Shown here one piece after another: positions 13,572-15,809 of a DNA stretch of 15,809 bases; position 1 is the stretch's first letter; each line of letters opens with the position of its first letter. The position numbers and the translations under genes are program-made. The notes below the pieces were generated by a model, which was not told the origin of the DNA, did no database searches, and saw nothing but the letters and a program-made list of their open reading frames with translations. The stretch comes from an uncultured Eubacteriales bacterium (GTDB lineage Bacteria; Bacillota; Clostridia; Christensenellales; Aristaeellaceae), in the NCBI GenBank assembly GCA_900550955.1, contig URUF01000046.1, positions 1 to 15,809 of the forward strand, read 5' to 3'.

Positions 13572-14363
13572 CTATTTGCGACCCACCAGCAACGTGGAGT
13601 CGCGCAGCATCAGCCGCTTGGCCTCCTTACGGGTCATAAACAGGCCGTTTGTGGTATCGATTCGCTCCACCTTTTCATAGCCCTGCTCCTTCAGCTTGCG
13701 CACAAAGGCGTCCATATCGCCATAGCGCGCCGGGCCCATTAGGTCGTGAATGGCGAACACGCCGCCCTTTTTAAGCACGCGAAGCGTTTCCAGCAGCAGC
13801 TTTTGCTTATCCGCGCCGGTGATGTTATGGTACACATAGTTGCTGGTTACCGCGTCAAAGCTTTCATCAGGAAAGTCCAGCTTGAGGGCGTTGCCCCGCA
13901 GGAAGCGGGTATTGGCGGCCCCCTCCGCCTTGGCGTTGCGCTCGCACAGCGGCAGGCTGAAGGAGGCGTAATCCTTTCCCCAGCGGTCTATGCCCACCAT
14001 CTCGGCCCGGGGGTTGCGCTTGGCGCAGGCGATGGTCAGCGCGCCGCTGCCGCAGCCAACGTCCAGCCCGCGGCCCCCGTCCGGCAAAACGACGTATGCC
14101 GCCGTGCCCTCCACAATCTGCTTGGATAGCTTTCTCTCCCCGTCGTAGGAGAAGGTTTTGTAGGCATGGATACACCACTCGGCGTATTTGGCGCAGGCCA
14201 GGCAGGCAATGCCAAACAGCACGCCCAGGGCAACGCGAAGCGGCCCCTGCGCGCCTATCCCCAAAACGCCGAATACCACGAAGCCGGCCAGGGCAAACGC
14301 CGTCGCGGCGAACATGCCATAGATCATCGCCTTGGGAACCCAATTCTTATAATCCGGTTTCAT
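13572..14363 (-). CDS. Membrane-anchored class I SAM-dependent methyltransferase
   Basis: This 263-residue protein has two N-terminal membrane spans (about residues 13-35 and 43-63) followed by a soluble Rossmann methyltransferase domain. Motif I is LDVGCGSGAL at 100-109, the acidic residue after strand 2 is D126 (VGIDRW), and the FDAVTSNYVYHN segment at 169-180 matches motif IV. The VLKKGGVFAIHDLM segment is typical of small-molecule, quinone or lipid methyltransferases. GGAG lies eight bases before the ATG. It is the last gene of a three-gene operon, 36 bases after the hydrolase, and is followed by a strong terminator. The substrate is unknown; membrane anchoring hints at a hydrophobic one. 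Confidence 0.85.
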   Translation of the reverse strand: MKPDYKNWVPKAMIYGMFAATAFALAGFVVFGVLGIGAQGPLRVALGVLFGIACLACAKYAEWCIHAYKTFSYDGERKLSKQIVEGTAAYVVLPDGGRGLDVGCGSGALTIACAKRNPRAEMVGIDRWGKDYASFSLPLCERNAKAEGAANTRFLRGNALKLDFPDESFDAVTSNYVYHNITGADKQKLLLETLRVLKKGGVFAIHDLMGPARYGDMDAFVRKLKEQGYEKVERIDTTNGLFMTRKEAKRLMLRDSTLLVGRK

Positions 14364-14399
14364 TCCTGCTTCTCCTTCCTTGGCGGCATAGGCCGCGCC

Positions 14400-15179
14400 C
14401 TATCCTTCCAGGCAGCTCCGCCTGACCTCCTCCGCCCACCGCTGCGGATAGCGCAAAAGCAGCTCCTCGTGCTGCATATCGTGGCGGTGGATCACCGGGT
14501 TTTGAAAATGCCGGAAATAACGGTCCAGATACTTCTCGCCCATTTTTGCCGCATAGAAGCAGTGCACGGTCGTGCCCGGCACGGCGATATGCTCCTCCAG
14601 CGGCGTTACCAGATCGGAATAAAACTGATTGCGTATGCTTTGCTTTTTCACAAAGGCCATCCGGCTGCCCGTAACGCCAAACATGGAAAGGAGGCTATCG
14701 TAATACGCCCTTTCCTCCGGGGGCTTGTTTTGCAGCCGCCTGGCCATAAAGCCGGGCAGCCTGCCCTTTTGGAACATCCCATACAGGATATTGGCAACCA
14801 TCCGGGCCTGGAGCCCCGCCGCCAGCCTGCCCGCCTGGTCCAGGTCGGAGCTGCCAAGAATACCGTGGTCTATGTGAACCCTGCGCCGCTGAACCAGCAA
14901 TCCCACAAAGGAGCCGCCCAGAGAGCAGCCGTAGGCGGCGCGAATGCGGCCGCCGAACCGCTCCTGGATGTAGGCCTCCAGCTTTTCCGTTTCCGCTCGC
15001 ATATCGGGGAATACGGTTGGCTCGGTTTCATCAAAGCCGTCATAGGATGCGCATACCACATGGAAGTAGGGCTCCAGCAGCGGGGCCGCGCTTTCAAAGT
15101 TGCTTTTCCAATGGCAGCAGGTGCCGGGAAGCAGCAGGATTGCCGGGGCGGATGCCTCGCCAAAATGATAGAACCGCAT
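14400..15179 (-). CDS. Alpha/beta hydrolase
   Basis: This 259-residue protein has an alpha/beta hydrolase core: LLLPGTCCHWKSNF forms the first strand and oxyanion loop, ASYDGFDET follows, the nucleophile elbow is GCSLG at 84-88 with S86, and the C-terminal HDMQHEELLL offers H237 as catalytic base. It is likely a serine esterase, lipase or related enzyme acting in the cytoplasm, since no signal peptide or membrane span is seen. GGGGAGG lies seven bases before the ATG. It is 15 bases downstream of the HMA gene and 36 bases upstream of the methyltransferase, so all three are probably co-transcribed. The substrate is unknown. Confidence 0.82.
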   Translation of the reverse strand: MRFYHFGEASAPAILLLPGTCCHWKSNFESAAPLLEPYFHVVCASYDGFDETEPTVFPDMRAETEKLEAYIQERFGGRIRAAYGCSLGGSFVGLLVQRRRVHIDHGILGSSDLDQAGRLAAGLQARMVANILYGMFQKGRLPGFMARRLQNKPPEERAYYDSLLSMFGVTGSRMAFVKKQSIRNQFYSDLVTPLEEHIAVPGTTVHCFYAAKMGEKYLDRYFRHFQNPVIHRHDMQHEELLLRYPQRWAEEVRRSCLEG

Positions 15180-15194
15180 CGCGCCGCCTCCCCG

Positions 15195-15449
15195 TTATCT
15201 TTTGAAAAACGAAAAGCCCTTTTTCTCGTAGGGTTCCGTGCTGACGGCCTTTACCGTATACCCGCAGGCGGAGATAACCGCCCTTAGCTTCTCCCCGTCA
15301 AGCGGCTCCTCCGCAATAATCTCCGTTTGCCCCTTGGAATGGGAGGAAGTAACTTTTTTGACGGGAAACGCCTTGCGCACAGCGTCGTTCACATGGGCCT
15401 CGCACATCCCGCAGGCCATGCCGTCCACGCCCACAACAATCCTAACCAT
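15195..15449 (-). CDS. Small heavy-metal-associated (CopZ-like HMA) protein
   Basis: This 84-residue protein is a single HMA ferredoxin-like domain with the metal site GMACGMC (C13, C16) after the first strand. Such proteins bind and hand over Cu(I), Zn or other soft metals. The tail after residue 70 (EPYEKKGFSFFKR) is basic and unusual for a bare CopZ. AAAGGAGG lies seven bases before ATG 15449; an upstream open frame would cover the operators and is not favoured. It is first in the operon, right behind two palindromic operator-like sites, so its level probably tracks a metal. No P-type ATPase is adjacent in the window. Confidence 0.88.
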   Translation of the reverse strand: MVRIVVGVDGMACGMCEAHVNDAVRKAFPVKKVTSSHSKGQTEIIAEEPLDGEKLRAVISACGYTVKAVSTEPYEKKGFSFFKR

Positions 15450-15497
15450 GAATAAGCCTCCTTTATGCCCGCAGCGGCCAACGCGTTTGGATAGATC

Positions 15498-15513
15498 GTT
15501 AGATATTTCTAAC
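15498..15513. promoter_or_regulatory. Operator-like palindrome 2 in the HMA operon leader
   Basis: GTTAGATATTTCTAAC is a GTTAGA/TCTAAC 6-base inverted repeat around 4 bases. It has the same length and ends as the site at 15544-15559, 46 bases away. TTAG...CTAA ends recall DtxR/IdeR-type metal-repressor boxes; this is inference. Confidence 0.6.
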
Positions 15514-15543
15514 CTCTGTTCAAAGAAAAAAGCCGCCCTTTTA

Positions 15544-15559
15544 GTTAGCAACTGCTAAC
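15544..15559. promoter_or_regulatory. Operator-like palindrome 1 at the HMA operon start site
   Basis: GTTAGCAACTGCTAAC is a GTTAGC/GCTAAC inverted repeat around 4 bases. It begins right at the predicted transcription start, an ideal place for a repressor. Confidence 0.65.
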
Positions 15560-15566
15560 CACGGCC

Positions 15567-15595
15567 ATCATACCACCGCGTCCTCCGTTTGTCAA
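15567..15595 (-). promoter_or_regulatory. Sigma-A promoter of the HMA-hydrolase-methyltransferase operon
   Basis: On the minus strand TTGACA (15590-15595) and TATGAT (15567-15572) are exactly 17 bases apart, with TGG before the -10. This is one of the best promoters in the window. Strong promoters of this kind usually need repression, which fits the two palindromes downstream. The leader of about 110 bases holds both palindromes. Confidence 0.85.
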
Positions 15596-15644
15596 TCCAA
15601 AAAGCGGCAAAAAGACGGCTCCCCTTCCGCCGCCTGGGGCTGAT

Positions 15645-15684
15645 AAAAAAGCCCGCCCTGCGGCCCTAAAGGGGGCCGCAGGGC
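15645..15684 (-). terminator. Strong minus-strand terminator for a gene beyond the right edge
   Basis: On the minus strand GCCCTGCGGCCC (15673-15684) pairs perfectly over 12 bases with GGGCCGCAGGGC (15655-15666), followed by GGGC and six T (15645-15650). It must end a transcript entering from the right, since no gene lies between it and the window end. Confidence 0.85.
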
Positions 15685-15717
15685 AGGACCAGACTGTCGA
15701 TAAGCCCCTGGGAGGTT

Positions 15718-15795
15718 CGGAGGGCTGCGGCCCTCCGAGCTGTATTCCGAAACTGGCGGCGTGTACGCCGGTTTCGGAAGCCTTGCGTAGCAAGG
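15718..15795. repeat. Three tandem hairpins (palindromic repeat cluster)
   Basis: Three perfect stems follow one another: 15718-15725 with 15730-15737 (CGGAGGGC/GCCCTCCG), 15745-15753 with 15771-15779 (TTCCGAAAC/GTTTCGGAA) holding an inner CGGCG/CGCCG stem, and 15781-15786 with 15790-15795 (CCTTGC/GCAAGG). No T-runs and no gene are present in 15690-15809. The first stem shares its GGAGGGC core with the cluster at 61-85, suggesting one dispersed element family. Confidence 0.65.
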
Positions 15796-15809
15796 TTTCC
15801 TTACGCCGT

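Overview
The window looks like a chromosomal segment of a fairly GC-rich, anaerobic, spore-lineage Firmicute, probably an uncultured gut-type member of the Clostridia. This is an inference. It rests on a siroheme/ferredoxin reductase, a YlmC/YmxH sporulation-type PRC-barrel protein, a BlaI/M56 regulatory pair, diaminopimelate synthesis by the DapL aminotransferase route, and AGGAGG-type ribosome binding sites with TTGACA/TATGAT promoters. No rRNA, tRNA, CRISPR array or intact transposase was seen.

Layout from left to right. Positions 1-171 hold a cluster of strong hairpins that runs into the stop codon of an N-acetyl sugar amidotransferase gene (161-1303, minus) with its own near-consensus promoter. 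Next is a tightly coupled four-gene minus-strand operon (5092 down to 1521): a small sulfite/nitrite reductase-like protein, a metal-chelate-type substrate-binding protein, a FecCD permease and its ATPase. Each junction is a 4-base ATGA overlap or a 35-base overlap. A zinc alcohol dehydrogenase gene (5240-6280) is divergent from this operon, and the two promoters carry the same 9-base motif in mirror image. The dehydrogenase converges on a ylmC-like gene with both stop codons inside one CTAG. A secreted protein of unknown function and an alkyltransferase-like DNA-binding protein follow.

Positions about 7780-11170 look like a scarred insertion. On the left is a frameshifted, truncated start of a conjugative-element replication initiator. 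In the middle is a BlaI-type repressor and an M56 (BlaR1-like) membrane protease whose large C-terminal sensor carries three diverged repeats; their promoter has three evenly spaced operator-like palindromes. On the right is a degraded cysteine-rich KTR gene and a long hairpin. The blaI part is visibly richer in A+T than the flanking genes.

The right part returns to GC-rich minus-strand genes. dapF and dapL form an operon for meso-diaminopimelate (cell wall and lysine). A three-gene operon encodes a small HMA metal-binding protein, an alpha/beta hydrolase and a membrane-anchored methyltransferase; it is driven by a near-perfect promoter with two 16-base GTTAG...CTAAC palindromes, suggesting a metal-responsive regulator. 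A strong minus-strand terminator for a gene outside the window and another cluster of tandem hairpins close the window.
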